A DNA stretch of 64,000 nt from the NCBI GenBank assembly GCA_023269675.1, contig JAHFSX010000003.1:124001-188000 (forward strand). The letters run 5' to 3'. Positions 7,145 through 19,826 of this stretch are shown here, one piece after another (positions within the stretch are counted from its first letter, which is position 1; each line of letters starts with the position of its first letter). A program made the translations under genes and the position numbers. This DNA is from Verrucomicrobiota bacterium (GTDB lineage Bacteria; Verrucomicrobiota; Kiritimatiellia; RFP12; UBA1067). The notes beneath the pieces are model-generated. The model searched no databases and had not been told where the DNA came from. It saw nothing but the letters and a program-made list of their open reading frames with translations.

Positions 7145-10100
7145 CGCGTATCCGCGCGGCGGGCGAAGCCCGCGAAAGGGCCCGTGCGCAGCGCCCCGTA
7201 TCTCGGAGCAAGGCTCGGCTTTGCTGATCGTGCTCGGCTTCCTGAGCTTCATGATGATCAGCGCGGTCTCGTTCGCGGTCTACATGCGCATCGAGCGGCA
7301 GGCCTCCTCGAACTACCGCCACGCCACCACCGCCCGCCATCTGCTGAACGCCGGACTCTACCGCGCGATCGACGACATCGACGCCGAACTGCGCGTCCCG
7401 TCGATCAGCGGCACGGTCCGCGCGCGCAAGTTCCCCGACTGGCCCGGCCGCGTGAAGGTCTCGGCCGTGCCCAACGGCGAGCGCAACGGCCTGGACGCGC
7501 GCGTCCTCTCGCTCGAGGCGCTGAGCTTCATTCCCGGGATTTTCGTCAACGACGTGCGCCGCTACGCGATCCCCAACAAGCTCGACCCGAAGGATCCCAG
7601 CGGAAACACCTGGTGGGGCGCCAAGTGGCGCTCGATCAGCATGCCGGGCATCGCGCTGAGCGGCATGGACGTCGCGCAGGTGGACGTGGGCCGCTACGCC
7701 TACGTGTGCGTCAACGTCTCCGACATGCTGGACGTGAACCTCTGCAAAGCCGACGCCCGCGACTGCGTCTCCAACCGCGTCAGCATCGGGAACCTCTTCG
7801 CGAATGACGCCCTGCGCCAGAGCTTTGACGCGCTGTACAAGAACACCGACCGGCATTACGATACGATGCAGGACTTCTACGCCTGCATGTACAAGCGCAA
7901 CGACCCCACGTTCGGCAGCCCCTACCACGAGTATCTCAAGAACGGCACCGACAACGATTTCGATTTTGCCCAAAACCACGTTCTCATCACCGACAGCCTC
8001 GTCAAACCCGAGCCCACGGCGGCCGTCAAACCCTGCAATATCCTTTCGCAGACAGGGCGGCCGGTCTCCGCCGGCACCTTGCTGCAGACCCATCCGGCGA
8101 CCGTCGCGATGCAGCCGGAGTTTCAGCTCGCGCTCGGCAGCGCGCTGGTGGGCGGGCTGCCCGGGACCTCGGCGGAGATGATGGCCGCCATGATCGCCGA
8201 CTACCTTGATCTGGACGGCATCCCGAAACGGCTCAACATGCCGTCGACCGAGATGGTGCCGATGGTCAGCCAGATCCTGGTGCCGGCGTTCTTCGCGCCG
8301 AAAGTCATCAAGCGGTCCGTTGCCGTGCCCGGCGCCACGCCTCCGCGAAACAAGGACGTCTACTCGGTGCAGCTGATCAGTGAACCGACCGCCTCCCAGC
8401 TGGACGTGGAGCTGGTCTGGCCCTTCAAGAACCAGAAAGACCGGAGGCCGCAACCCGGTTTCACCGTCGAGATCCAGGCCTATCTCAAGGTGATCAAAGT
8501 GCATGACCCGAAAAAATCGCAAGGGTTCATGGAGATGCCCGCTCCGGCCACCTACATCCCGCTGAACGGCACGATCGCGATTCCCGACTTCTGGAGCAAG
8601 GACACCTCTGATCCGGCCAACTGTTACACCCACGTCGTGATTCCGGTTTCCACCCCCGACCCCACGAAGCTGATCGTCGACATCATCGACAGCGAGGATA
8701 ACCTCGTCCCCGCCGCTGACGGGACCACCTTCACCAAGCAACAGCCTTTCAGCGTCGCGCTGGTGGTTTTCGTGAATGTGAAGGCGGGTTCGGACATCGT
8801 TGACCGCGTGCCGCAATTGGCGCCTTTTTTGGGTGCGTCAGACCCGTGGGATGTCGAGTTCATGGCCACGCCGAAGATCTTTTTCCAGACGAAACCTTCA
8901 GCACCGGTCGATCAGACGATGGCGGCTGTTCAGATCCCTTACGAGTGGTCGAGTCTCGAGGTCCCTGATCCGCGCTTCAACTATAAAGCCGCGAACTGGA
9001 TCCAGAACACGGAGGATGTGAACGCCATCAAGCCCAAGATCAACCCGTCGACCGTGGCTTTGCTCGGCCAGGAGGGGCGCGACGGCGACATCTACATGGC
9101 CGTTTCGGATATCGGCGCCATGCAGTCTCCGGGCGAGTTGGGCTTCATCGTGCGTCCGTTCCTGCCAAGCCCGGGCGGCCAGAATGTCGACTTCCGCAAT
9201 CAGATCACGGTCGACAAGTCTGAGGACAAGGATGCCATGTTCCGCACCATCCGGGTGTACGATCACGGTGAACCGGCCGCCAACGCCAACCGCGCGCGCG
9301 ATCACGTCTACGACTACTTCACGGCGATCAGTCCGGACGGCACGCTCCCGGGCGCGCGCGTCAACCCGCTTTCCGACATTCCGCAGGTCCTGGCGGCCGC
9401 GGTCGTGAGCACGCCGGTGGACTACTATTGGGCGGGGGCCTCGCAGTTGGCGGTCGGCGCGCCGTCGGCCACGACCATGCGCAATTATGTGTTCAACGAC
9501 TCGAGGGTTATGGTGCCGAGTGCCTGGGCCGCTTTCACCAACGGCTGGACCAAGTGCCTGATCAATGCCACCAAGAACGTAGCGCCGGCGTTGAATATCA
9601 ACACCTCTTGGAAAAACAACCTGTCCGATTTATACGGGAACCAGGCCCTGTTCGGCTGGTACTCGAACGGCGACGCCAACAAGATTTTCGACGGCGGGTA
9701 CTCGGTGTCCGGCGTCCCGGCCATACTCGCGGCGGCGTCGCCGCTGTACGAGATCGACCGCAAGATGCTCTACTCCTTCACGCTCGACTCGTTCTCGGAC
9801 CGGCAGCAGCTCTTCCTCTACATCATCCGCGCCGAAGCCACCGTGCCCTCTTTCGGCGGCACCGCGGACAGCGGCGTCAAGTCGCTGGCCGGCGGGCGGG
9901 CGGTCGCCCTGGTTTGGCGCGACCCGTATCCGCAAGGGTACAACAAGGCCAACGACTCGTGGCTGAACAAGGGGGCGAAGCACTGGAACGCGGATGACCG
10001 GGCGGACAACGGCAACGGCGCGCGCGTCTCGCCCTGGTACCAGCACAACATCAAGAACTACGACGACACCAAGGACGACGGCGACGAAGACAATACGTTC

Positions 10101-10163
10101 AGCCAGCGTCTGGACGGCTACCACGCGCACCGCATCCTCTACTTCAAGCAGCTGGACAACTAG
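7056..10163 (+). CDS. Giant prepilin-like protein (1035 aa), resembling Verru_Chthon cassette protein A / GspK-PilX type
   Basis: After a 53-residue leader comes the signal EQG|SALLIVLGFLSFMMIS, then a helix with VYMRIERQASSNYRHATTAR, as in GspK/PilX-like pilins that lack the canonical +5 Glu. The rest is a very large beta-rich domain with many NP/PDP turns. Residues 20-49 of the leader are encoded by an in-frame 90-nt palindrome. It is the last of eight prepilin-like genes and by size and position may cap the pseudopilus or carry an exported domain. The layout (several small pilin-like proteins plus one of over 1000 residues) recalls the Verru_Chthon A-D cassette; equivalence is inferred. 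A terminator lies at 10377-10413. AGGTG precedes ATG 7056. Confidence 0.8.
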   Translation: MRTHFRQIGCGGAPSQSGADTGQRALGPFSAYPRGGRSPRKGPCAAPRISEQGSALLIVLGFLSFMMISAVSFAVYMRIERQASSNYRHATTARHLLNAGLYRAIDDIDAELRVPSISGTVRARKFPDWPGRVKVSAVPNGERNGLDARVLSLEALSFIPGIFVNDVRRYAIPNKLDPKDPSGNTWWGAKWRSISMPGIALSGMDVAQVDVGRYAYVCVNVSDMLDVNLCKADARDCVSNRVSIGNLFANDALRQSFDALYKNTDRHYDTMQDFYACMYKRNDPTFGSPYHEYLKNGTDNDFDFAQNHVLITDSLVKPEPTAAVKPCNILSQTGRPVSAGTLLQTHPATVAMQPEFQLALGSALVGGLPGTSAEMMAAMIADYLDLDGIPKRLNMPSTEMVPMVSQILVPAFFAPKVIKRSVAVPGATPPRNKDVYSVQLISEPTASQLDVELVWPFKNQKDRRPQPGFTVEIQAYLKVIKVHDPKKSQGFMEMPAPATYIPLNGTIAIPDFWSKDTSDPANCYTHVVIPVSTPDPTKLIVDIIDSEDNLVPAADGTTFTKQQPFSVALVVFVNVKAGSDIVDRVPQLAPFLGASDPWDVEFMATPKIFFQTKPSAPVDQTMAAVQIPYEWSSLEVPDPRFNYKAANWIQNTEDVNAIKPKINPSTVALLGQEGRDGDIYMAVSDIGAMQSPGELGFIVRPFLPSPGGQNVDFRNQITVDKSEDKDAMFRTIRVYDHGEPAANANRARDHVYDYFTAISPDGTLPGARVNPLSDIPQVLAAAVVSTPVDYYWAGASQLAVGAPSATTMRNYVFNDSRVMVPSAWAAFTNGWTKCLINATKNVAPALNINTSWKNNLSDLYGNQALFGWYSNGDANKIFDGGYSVSGVPAILAAASPLYEIDRKMLYSFTLDSFSDRQQLFLYIIRAEATVPSFGGTADSGVKSLAGGRAVALVWRDPYPQGYNKANDSWLNKGAKHWNADDRADNGNGARVSPWYQHNIKNYDDTKDDGDEDNTFSQRLDGYHAHRILYFKQLDN
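7113..7202. repeat. In-frame 90-nt palindromic element inside a prepilin leader
   Basis: The left arm (7113-7142, GATACGGGGC...) and right arm (7174-7202, ...GCCCCGTATC) are near-complementary over about 29 nt. A second, smaller GCGGATACG/CGTATCCGC pair is nested. Its length is exactly 30 codons, so it keeps the frame. It adds residues 20-49 upstream of the peptidase cut. Confidence 0.7.
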
Positions 10164-10202
10164 TGCGGTGTCTCGTGAATGGCCATACGTGAGTCGGGGT
10201 TC

Positions 10203-10269
10203 GTAGGGCCGCCTTTAGGCGGAAAGCGCGGCCTGATTGACCTGAGATTCCGCCTAAAGGCGGTCCTGC
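10203..10269. repeat. Palindrome of the CCGCCTTTAGGCGG class
   Basis: GTAGGGCCGCCTTTAGGCGG (10203-10222) faces TTCCGCCTAAAGGCGGTCCTGC (10248-10269). Each arm is itself a CCGCC-TTTA-GGCGG hairpin. Related elements lie at 28476 and 49914. Confidence 0.75.
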
Positions 10270-10376
10270 GGACGTGTTCACCCCCACAAACAAAAACGAA
10301 CAGGTCCTGCTGTTGGCGGGATGCGATGCGGGGGGCCGCATAGGCCAAACGGACGGATTCCGAACGCCAAACGCTT

Positions 10377-10413
10377 AACGCCCGACATTCAAAGGTGAGT
10401 GTCAGGCGTTTTT
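10377..10413 (+). terminator. Rho-independent terminator of the pilin operon
   Basis: AACGCC-GACA-TC (10377-10390) pairs with GA-TGTC-GGCGTT (10397-10410), with one C/A mismatch and one T-G wobble and an AAAGGT loop. TTTTT overlaps and follows the stem (10409-10413). Confidence 0.65.
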
Positions 10414-10677
10414 GCTTGGGCGGGCGAGCGCTCAACATGAATCCCTGCGAAACACAGGGAATCCTGAACACCGCATGGACGCCGCCTTTCCCTCGAGTCT
10501 TCGTGCTCTTCTCGTCTTCGTGGGGATGCTTCGAATCGCGACCTCCAAAAACTTCATCTTGAACCCCCCGCGGCGGTTTCTTAGATGACGCCCAAGATGT
10601 GAAATGTTATCCTGAACAGCGTCAGTTGTTTTCGATTGGGGCACCTTTGCCGCGTTCAAAACAACAGGAGGTGGATT
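10414..10677. other. Remainder of a 514-bp gap: single repeat arm and leader region
   Basis: The gap 10164-10677 holds the palindrome and terminator listed separately. A single arm of the CACGAAGA-type periodic repeat lies at 10495-10523 (GAGTCTTCGTGCTCTTCTCG and on). The last 60 bp form the leader of the SPFH gene. I saw no convincing promoter hexamers or small gene here. Confidence 0.5.
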
Positions 10678-11805
10678 ATGGGACTTTTTGACAAGATCCG
10701 TGCCGAGTTTATCGACATTGTCGAGTGGCGGGAGCAGGAGCCGGGCGTTCTGGTGCACCGGTTCGAGCGCGATGAGCACGAGATCAAGATGGGCGCGCAG
10801 CTCACGGTGCGGCCGGGTCAGCGTGCGGTCTTTGTGAACGAGGGCCAAGTCGCCGATGTCTTTGAGGCCGGGCGGCACACGCTGGAGACGGCGAACCTGC
10901 CCATTCTGGCAACCCTGAAGGGCTGGAAATACGGCTTTCACTCCCCGTTCAAGGCCGAGGTCTATTTCCTGAACACGACGGAGCAGCTCGACCGCAAATG
11001 GGGCACCGCCACGCCGGTGATCCTGCGCGATGCCGATTTCGGGATGGTGCGCCTGCGCGCCCGGGGCTACTTTTCCTACAAGCTGAGTGCGGACCGGGAG
11101 ATGATCAGCCGCCTGGTCGGCGCCCGGCAGGCCTATCGGGTGGACGACATCGAGGGGCAGCTGCGCGCGAAGGCCGTCTCGTCGTTCACCGATGCCTTGG
11201 GCGAGTTGCAGATCCCCCTGCTGGACCTGCAGGCGCAGTACGACGAGATCGGCGGGTCCATGAAGGTGAAGCTCGCCGGCTTCTTCGAGGGCCTCGGCCT
11301 GGAGCTTCTCGGTTTCGTGCTGGAGAACGTTACGGTTCCGGAAGAGGTCGAGCGCGCGATGGACCAGCGCGCCTCGATGGGCGCGGTCGGAAACCTGAAC
11401 CAGTTTGCGCAATATCAGGCGGCGCAGGCCTTGCGCGACGCGGCGGACAACCCGGGCATGGCCGGCAACATGATGGGCATGATGGTCGGCGGCCAGCTCG
11501 CCACGGGGTTGGGCGACGTCTTGAAGCAGCCTGCGGCGGCGGCGCCCGCCACGGCCGGGACACCCTGTCCGAAGTGCTCGGCCACCGTCGCGGAGGGGGC
11601 CAAGTTCTGCGGCGCGTGCGGCGCCACGGGCGCGGCCGCCGGCTCCACCTGCGTCAAATGCCGTGCGCCTCTGGCCGCTGGCGCGAAATTCTGCGGCGCG
11701 TGCGGCGCGCCCCAGCAGGTCGCGTGCGTGAAGTGCGGGGCCGGTTTGGCCGCGGGAGCGAAGTTCTGCGGCGCGTGCGGCGCCCCGCAGGGAACCGGGG
11801 CATGA
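10678..11805 (+). CDS. SPFH-domain protein with three C-terminal zinc ribbons (YdjI/'virion core protein' type)
   Basis: 375 residues. The N-terminus MGLFDKIRAEFIDIVEW and the blocks 'PGQRAVFVNEGQ', 'LNTTEQLDRKWGT' and 'GYFSYKL' match the SPFH family that includes B. subtilis YdjI. These are membrane-scaffold or envelope-stress proteins lacking a transmembrane helix. Residues 1-240 form the SPFH and coiled region, then a Met/Gly-rich linker (GMAGNMMGMMVGG). From about 297 to the end come three near-identical CxxC...FCGACG zinc ribbons, repeated also at DNA level. AGGAGGTGG lies 5 nt before ATG 10678. Its stop overlaps the next start (ATGA), so the two are translationally coupled. An envelope-stress or metal-linked scaffold role is inferred. 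Confidence 0.82.
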   Translation: MGLFDKIRAEFIDIVEWREQEPGVLVHRFERDEHEIKMGAQLTVRPGQRAVFVNEGQVADVFEAGRHTLETANLPILATLKGWKYGFHSPFKAEVYFLNTTEQLDRKWGTATPVILRDADFGMVRLRARGYFSYKLSADREMISRLVGARQAYRVDDIEGQLRAKAVSSFTDALGELQIPLLDLQAQYDEIGGSMKVKLAGFFEGLGLELLGFVLENVTVPEEVERAMDQRASMGAVGNLNQFAQYQAAQALRDAADNPGMAGNMMGMMVGGQLATGLGDVLKQPAAAAPATAGTPCPKCSATVAEGAKFCGACGATGAAAGSTCVKCRAPLAAGAKFCGACGAPQQVACVKCGAGLAAGAKFCGACGAPQGTGA

Positions 11806-13739
11806 AGGTGCGCGGCGGGCGCGCGCTGACCGGGATGGCCTTGGCCGGTGCGGTGATCCTGGCCTGCGATCTGGCCTGGGCCCGCGCCGGCGGTGGCGGC
11901 GGCTTCTCAGGGGGCGGCGGTGGCGGTTCATCGGGCGGCGGCGGCGGGGGGGGCGGCGGCGTCATCGTTTACCTGCTGCTCCGTCTGGTGATCCAACATC
12001 CGCTGATCGGCGTTCCGCTGGTGATTGTCGCCCTGGTCGTCTTTTACCACTCCTCCAAGGGCGGATACTCCGCGCACATGTCGCACACGATCCGGCGCGG
12101 CTTCGCGGCCGACGGCGCCGCGCGCATCGAAACCGGCCTGGAGCGTATCCGGCAGCGCGACCCCGCCTTCACGGCCGACGCGTTTCTGAGCCGCTGCCAC
12201 GACCTGCTCCCCGGCGTGCAGGCGGCGTGGAGCGGCCAGGACATGTCGCCGGTGCGCCACTTCCTGTCGGACGGGGTGTTCGACCGCTTCTCGATGCAGA
12301 TCGAGATTCAGAAAGGGAGCGGCATCCGCAACGCGATGCGGGATGTGCGGGTTCTGAACGCCGGCCTCGCCGGCGCCGCCTCCGACCGCTTCTTTGACAC
12401 CCTGCACGTGGCGCTGACAGCCGAGGCGGTTGACACGACGGTCGCGCTGGAGGACGGCCGCCGCCTGCAGGGGGGCGACAGCCCGGAGAGCTTCACGGAG
12501 ATATGGACGTTTCTGCGCCGTCCGGGAGCCGTAACCCTCGCGCGCCCCGGCTTGCTGGAAGGCTATTGCCCCAATTGCGGAACGCGGCTGCGGCTCTCCA
12601 CCTCCATCACCTGCGAGGCGTGCCAGGCGCTGATCAACTCCGGCGAGTATGACTGGGTTTTGAGCGAGATCACCCAGCAGGAGGCCTGGTCGGCGCCTGT
12701 GGCGGAGCGGATTCAAGGCGTTGCGGAGCTGCAGCAGCTGGATCCGGGCTTCAATCCGCAGGCGGTCGAGGACCGGGTGTCCGCGATCTTCTGGCATCAC
12801 CGGGCCGCGGAGTTCTTCGGTTCCGAGGCGTATCTGAATGCGGTGGCGCTGCCCGAGTTTATCGCGCAGGAGCGGGAAGCCTGGCGCCCGGACGGACAGG
12901 GGCGGCACCTCTTTTATGCCGATGCCGCCGTGGGGAGCGTCGATCTGGCCGGCGTGAGCCTGGGCGGGGAACGGGACGACCTGGACCGTGTGAGGGTCCG
13001 GGTCCTGTGGTCGGGCCACCGCGAGTCGGAACGGGTGCCGGGGCTCTTCGCGCCGGCGTGGGAACTTTCACAGATGATGGGTCAGGAGTATGTCCTGGCG
13101 CGCAGACGCGGGGTCCAGAGCGTCCAGGCCGCGGCGCTGACCTCGCTGCATTGCCCCGGATGCGGCGCGCCCCAGATCGCGAAGCAGGATGGCACCTGCC
13201 GCTACTGCGGCCTGCGGCAGAACGACGGCAGCTGCTCCTGGGTGCTTGAATCGGTCTCGGCCTTCAGCGGGTTCGCGCAGGTGACGGTCGAAGCTGCGGC
13301 GACCCTGCCTTTCGCGGGCGCGCATCTCTCCCAAGCCGAGCAGGAGTCGATGCTCCAGTGCGTGGTGGCGGTGATGCTGGCCGACGGCGTGATAGACCCG
13401 CGGGAGGAAAAACAGCTGATTAAAATGGCCGCCAAGCACAACATCTCGGATGTGCGCATGAACGAGCTCATACAGCAAGTCCAGCAGGACAGCGAGGCGT
13501 GCCTGCCGCAGGTCGACGACTGGGAGAAGCGCAACGCGCTGTTTAAGGCTCTGGTTCAGATGTGTTTGGCCGACGGCAATGTGAGCGGCAGCGAGCGGCA
13601 GGTGCTGCGCGCGCTGGTCGCCCATATGGGCTACGCCGATGTCGATATCGACGTGATGATCAACCGGGAGAGGGCTGAACTCTATGCGGCGTCCAAGGCC
13701 GCGATCAAAGCCGGCAAAGAAAAAAGGCCGGGCGCTTAG
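11802..13739 (+). CDS. Membrane protein with two Tim44-like modules, two zinc ribbons and a TerB domain (645 aa)
   Basis: A signal-like helix (residues 1-28) is followed by a Gly-rich tract (29-52) and a hydrophobic segment (about 53-88, ending FYHS). Two Tim44-like regions (about 100-245 and 290-440) are each linked to a zinc ribbon, CPNCG...CEAC near 255-276 and CPGCG...CRYC near 450-470. The C-terminus (about 505-620) is TerB-like, with two acidic repeats 'MLADGVIDPREEKQL' and 'CLADGNVSGSERQVL'. TerB domains are known from tellurite/stress systems and may bind metal. The ATGA overlap with the SPFH gene implies a shared complex. The start at 11802 is fixed by the overlap and the signal helix. 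Confidence 0.78.
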   Translation: MKVRGGRALTGMALAGAVILACDLAWARAGGGGGFSGGGGGGSSGGGGGGGGGVIVYLLLRLVIQHPLIGVPLVIVALVVFYHSSKGGYSAHMSHTIRRGFAADGAARIETGLERIRQRDPAFTADAFLSRCHDLLPGVQAAWSGQDMSPVRHFLSDGVFDRFSMQIEIQKGSGIRNAMRDVRVLNAGLAGAASDRFFDTLHVALTAEAVDTTVALEDGRRLQGGDSPESFTEIWTFLRRPGAVTLARPGLLEGYCPNCGTRLRLSTSITCEACQALINSGEYDWVLSEITQQEAWSAPVAERIQGVAELQQLDPGFNPQAVEDRVSAIFWHHRAAEFFGSEAYLNAVALPEFIAQEREAWRPDGQGRHLFYADAAVGSVDLAGVSLGGERDDLDRVRVRVLWSGHRESERVPGLFAPAWELSQMMGQEYVLARRRGVQSVQAAALTSLHCPGCGAPQIAKQDGTCRYCGLRQNDGSCSWVLESVSAFSGFAQVTVEAAATLPFAGAHLSQAEQESMLQCVVAVMLADGVIDPREEKQLIKMAAKHNISDVRMNELIQQVQQDSEACLPQVDDWEKRNALFKALVQMCLADGNVSGSERQVLRALVAHMGYADVDIDVMINRERAELYAASKAAIKAGKEKRPGA

Positions 13740-13755
13740 GCCCCGTGCTTCCTGA

Positions 13756-17748
<3,993 letters not shown>

Positions 17749-17807
17749 GGAGCCGGGGGCGCGGAGCGTCCGACCGGCCGGAAGAAAGCAAGCCAAGGAG
17801 TTTTGTT

Positions 17808-18521
17808 ATGTTGCGTTTGGGTGTGAATATCGATCATGTGGCCACGTTGCGGCAGGCGCGCCGCACGGCGTATCCGAGTCTGGTCGAGGCGGCCGCCTTG
17901 TGCGAAAAGGCGGGGGCCCATGGCATCACGATCCACTTGCGCGAAGACCGGCGCCACATTCAGGACGCGGACGTGTATGCCCTGCGCCGGTCGCTGACCA
18001 CGCGCATGAACCTTGAAATGGCCAACAACCCCGACATCGTGGCGGTGGCCCTGAAGGTCATGCCGGACGAGGTCTGCCTGGTGCCGGAGCGGCGCGAGGA
18101 GCTCACCACCGAAGGCGGGCTGGACGTGGCGGGGCAGCGCGGGGAGCTCGCCCCCGTGGTGGACGTCTTGCGTCAGGCGGGCATCAGCGTCAGCCTGTTC
18201 ATCGATCCGGAGCTGCGGCAGGTCGAGGCTGCGGCGGCCATCGGCGCGCCCTACATCGAACTGCATACGGGAGCGTATGCCGAACGCACGCGCTCGGAGC
18301 GCGAGCTGGAGCTGGGGCGGCTGATCGCGGCGGCCCGGCGCGCGCACGAGCTGGGCCTGAAAGTGAACGCGGGTCACGGGCTGAGCCTCGACAACATCGG
18401 CCCGATCCTGAAGATCCCGCACCTCGACACGCTCAACATCGGTCACAGCATCGTCTGCCACGCGCTCTTCGTGGGCCTGGAGCAGGCGGTGCGGGACATG
18501 CTCGGAAAAATCAGGAGTTAG
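17808..18521 (+). CDS. pdxJ: Pyridoxine 5'-phosphate synthase PdxJ
   Basis: 237 residues, the usual length. PdxJ condenses 3-amino-2-oxopropyl phosphate with 1-deoxyxylulose 5-phosphate in the DXP-dependent vitamin B6 pathway. Family motifs are clear: [15 protein letters not shown] at the N-terminus, [13 protein letters not shown], the catalytic Glu in [14 protein letters not shown] and VNAGHGL. AAGGAG lies 7 nt before ATG 17808. The last codons and the stop (AGG AGT TAG) are the first unit of the GGAGTTA periodic repeat, so the gene end appears to have been rewritten by the element. Confidence 0.96.
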   Translation: MLRLGVNIDHVATLRQARRTAYPSLVEAAALCEKAGAHGITIHLREDRRHIQDADVYALRRSLTTRMNLEMANNPDIVAVALKVMPDEVCLVPERREELTTEGGLDVAGQRGELAPVVDVLRQAGISVSLFIDPELRQVEAAAAIGAPYIELHTGAYAERTRSERELELGRLIAAARRAHELGLKVNAGHGLSLDNIGPILKIPHLDTLNIGHSIVCHALFVGLEQAVRDMLGKIRS

Positions 18522-18586
18522 GAGTTAGGAGTTAGGAGTCCCGGACAAAAGTCATCACCTCCTCACTCCTAAATCCTAATTCCTCC
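18513..18586. repeat. Periodic quasi-palindrome (8-nt AGGAGTTA word)
   Basis: The left arm (18513-18538) is slightly more than three exact copies of AGGAGTTA. The right arm (18558-18586) reads as its decayed complement (CTCACTCCTAAATCCTAATT). The first unit overlaps the pdxJ stop codon. Confidence 0.8.
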
Positions 18587-18603
18587 CTCTCACGGAGTGA
18601 GTT

Positions 18604-19716
18604 ATGTCTCTGCAACGCGGCTCATACGGAATCGAATACGACGAGCGGCAGAGTTCGTCTGTACGCAAGTTCTGGCTGTTGGTCGCGCTGATTCCGGCGG
18701 CCGGCGTGGGCTTCCTGTTTGTGCGCGGGTGCGGAGACGGCCACCCCGATGCGTCCTTGACGGATGACGGGGTGGGGCGCAACCGGCGGTATGAGGCGGC
18801 GCCGGAGGTGAAGGTGGCGCGCGAGCGCCCCTCGGTCGCGAAGCATTTTCTGAACGTCTGGGGGACGCCGGAGTCGGCCACCGCGGAAAAGCCCGTCGCC
18901 CCGGCCGCGCCGCCGGCCAAGGTGTCCGGGTGGCGCGGGTCGAAGGCCGCTCCGCCGTCAACACCCACCGTCAAGGTGCAGTCGCCCGAAGTCAAGGCGT
19001 TGCTGGACCAGTCGGCGGCGCGCGAGGCCGAGGATGACCGCGTGGGGGCGCGGCTGATCCTGCAGCAGGTGCTGGTCCGGCGTGACGCGGACGATGTGCG
19101 CGCGTTCGCGGAGCGCAAGATCGGAAGCCTCAATACCGCGCTGGTGTTCGCCGACTTCCCCATGCCCGAAAAGGTGAAGCACCGCGTGGCCGCCGGCGAT
19201 CTGATCGGCAAGCTGGCCAAGCAGTACGGCTGCACGCAGGAGTACATCCTCAAGGTGAACGGCATCGACAGGCCGGAGCTGATGCGCGTCGGCCGGGAAA
19301 TCTGGGTGCTGAAGAACCCGGCGTTCGAACTGACGGTTTTCAAGCGGAACAACAGCGCGGTGCTGACGCTGAACAACCAGTTTTTCAAGCGGTACACCGT
19401 GGGCGTGGGCAAGGCGGAGAGCGTGCCGGGCGGCACCTATGTCATCCGCGGCAAAATCAAGAAGCCGGCCGACCCCACGTCCGAGAGCGGCGCGGGGGCC
19501 TTCGGGAGTCCGGCGAACAGCCTGGGCACGCGCTGGATCGCGCTGGCGGCCACCGGCGACACGCCTGAGGTCAAGGGCTTCGGGCTGCACGGCACGTGGA
19601 ACGAGTCGACGCTCGGCCGTCAGGTGGATGCCGGGCGGGTCCGTTTCCGCAACGCCGACATCGAGGAGCTCTGCGCGCTGCTGATCGACGGCACCCCGGT
19701 GAACATGGCCGAGTGA
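18604..19716 (+). CDS. Membrane-anchored LysM protein with an L,D-transpeptidase-like domain lacking the catalytic Cys
   Basis: 370 residues. A single N-terminal membrane helix (about 22-40) is followed by a Pro/Ala-rich linker, a helical region (about 125-190), a LysM module (192-236, HRVAAGDLIGKLAKQYG) and a YkuD/ErfK-like domain (about 241-368). The YkuD signature keeps His329 in GLHGT and the spacing to the active loop. But the expected SxGCxR reads DAGRVRF, with Arg345 where the nucleophilic Cys should be. It may be an inactive, peptidoglycan-binding homologue, or use other chemistry. ATG 18604 has GGAG upstream. It sits between a repeat and a gene with its own promoter, so it may be monocistronic. 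Confidence 0.82.
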   Translation: MSLQRGSYGIEYDERQSSSVRKFWLLVALIPAAGVGFLFVRGCGDGHPDASLTDDGVGRNRRYEAAPEVKVARERPSVAKHFLNVWGTPESATAEKPVAPAAPPAKVSGWRGSKAAPPSTPTVKVQSPEVKALLDQSAAREAEDDRVGARLILQQVLVRRDADDVRAFAERKIGSLNTALVFADFPMPEKVKHRVAAGDLIGKLAKQYGCTQEYILKVNGIDRPELMRVGREIWVLKNPAFELTVFKRNNSAVLTLNNQFFKRYTVGVGKAESVPGGTYVIRGKIKKPADPTSESGAGAFGSPANSLGTRWIALAATGDTPEVKGFGLHGTWNESTLGRQVDAGRVRFRNADIEELCALLIDGTPVNMAE

Positions 19717-19773
19717 GGCCGCGCCGAAGCGCCCGCGCGTCTCGCGCCGGCAGGGCCGCCCGCGGGCCAACGT

Positions 19774-19802
19774 TTGAACCCGCCGCCTGATTCTGCTAAA
19801 AT
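19774..19802 (+). promoter_or_regulatory. Sigma-70 promoter of the adenylate-forming enzyme gene
   Basis: TTGAAC (19774-19779), a 17-nt spacer and TAAAAT (19797-19802) preceded by an extended TG (TGCTAAAAT). The start codon is 24 nt downstream. Confidence 0.72.
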
Positions 19803-19826
19803 CCGGCCACGAAGGGACACTCATCC

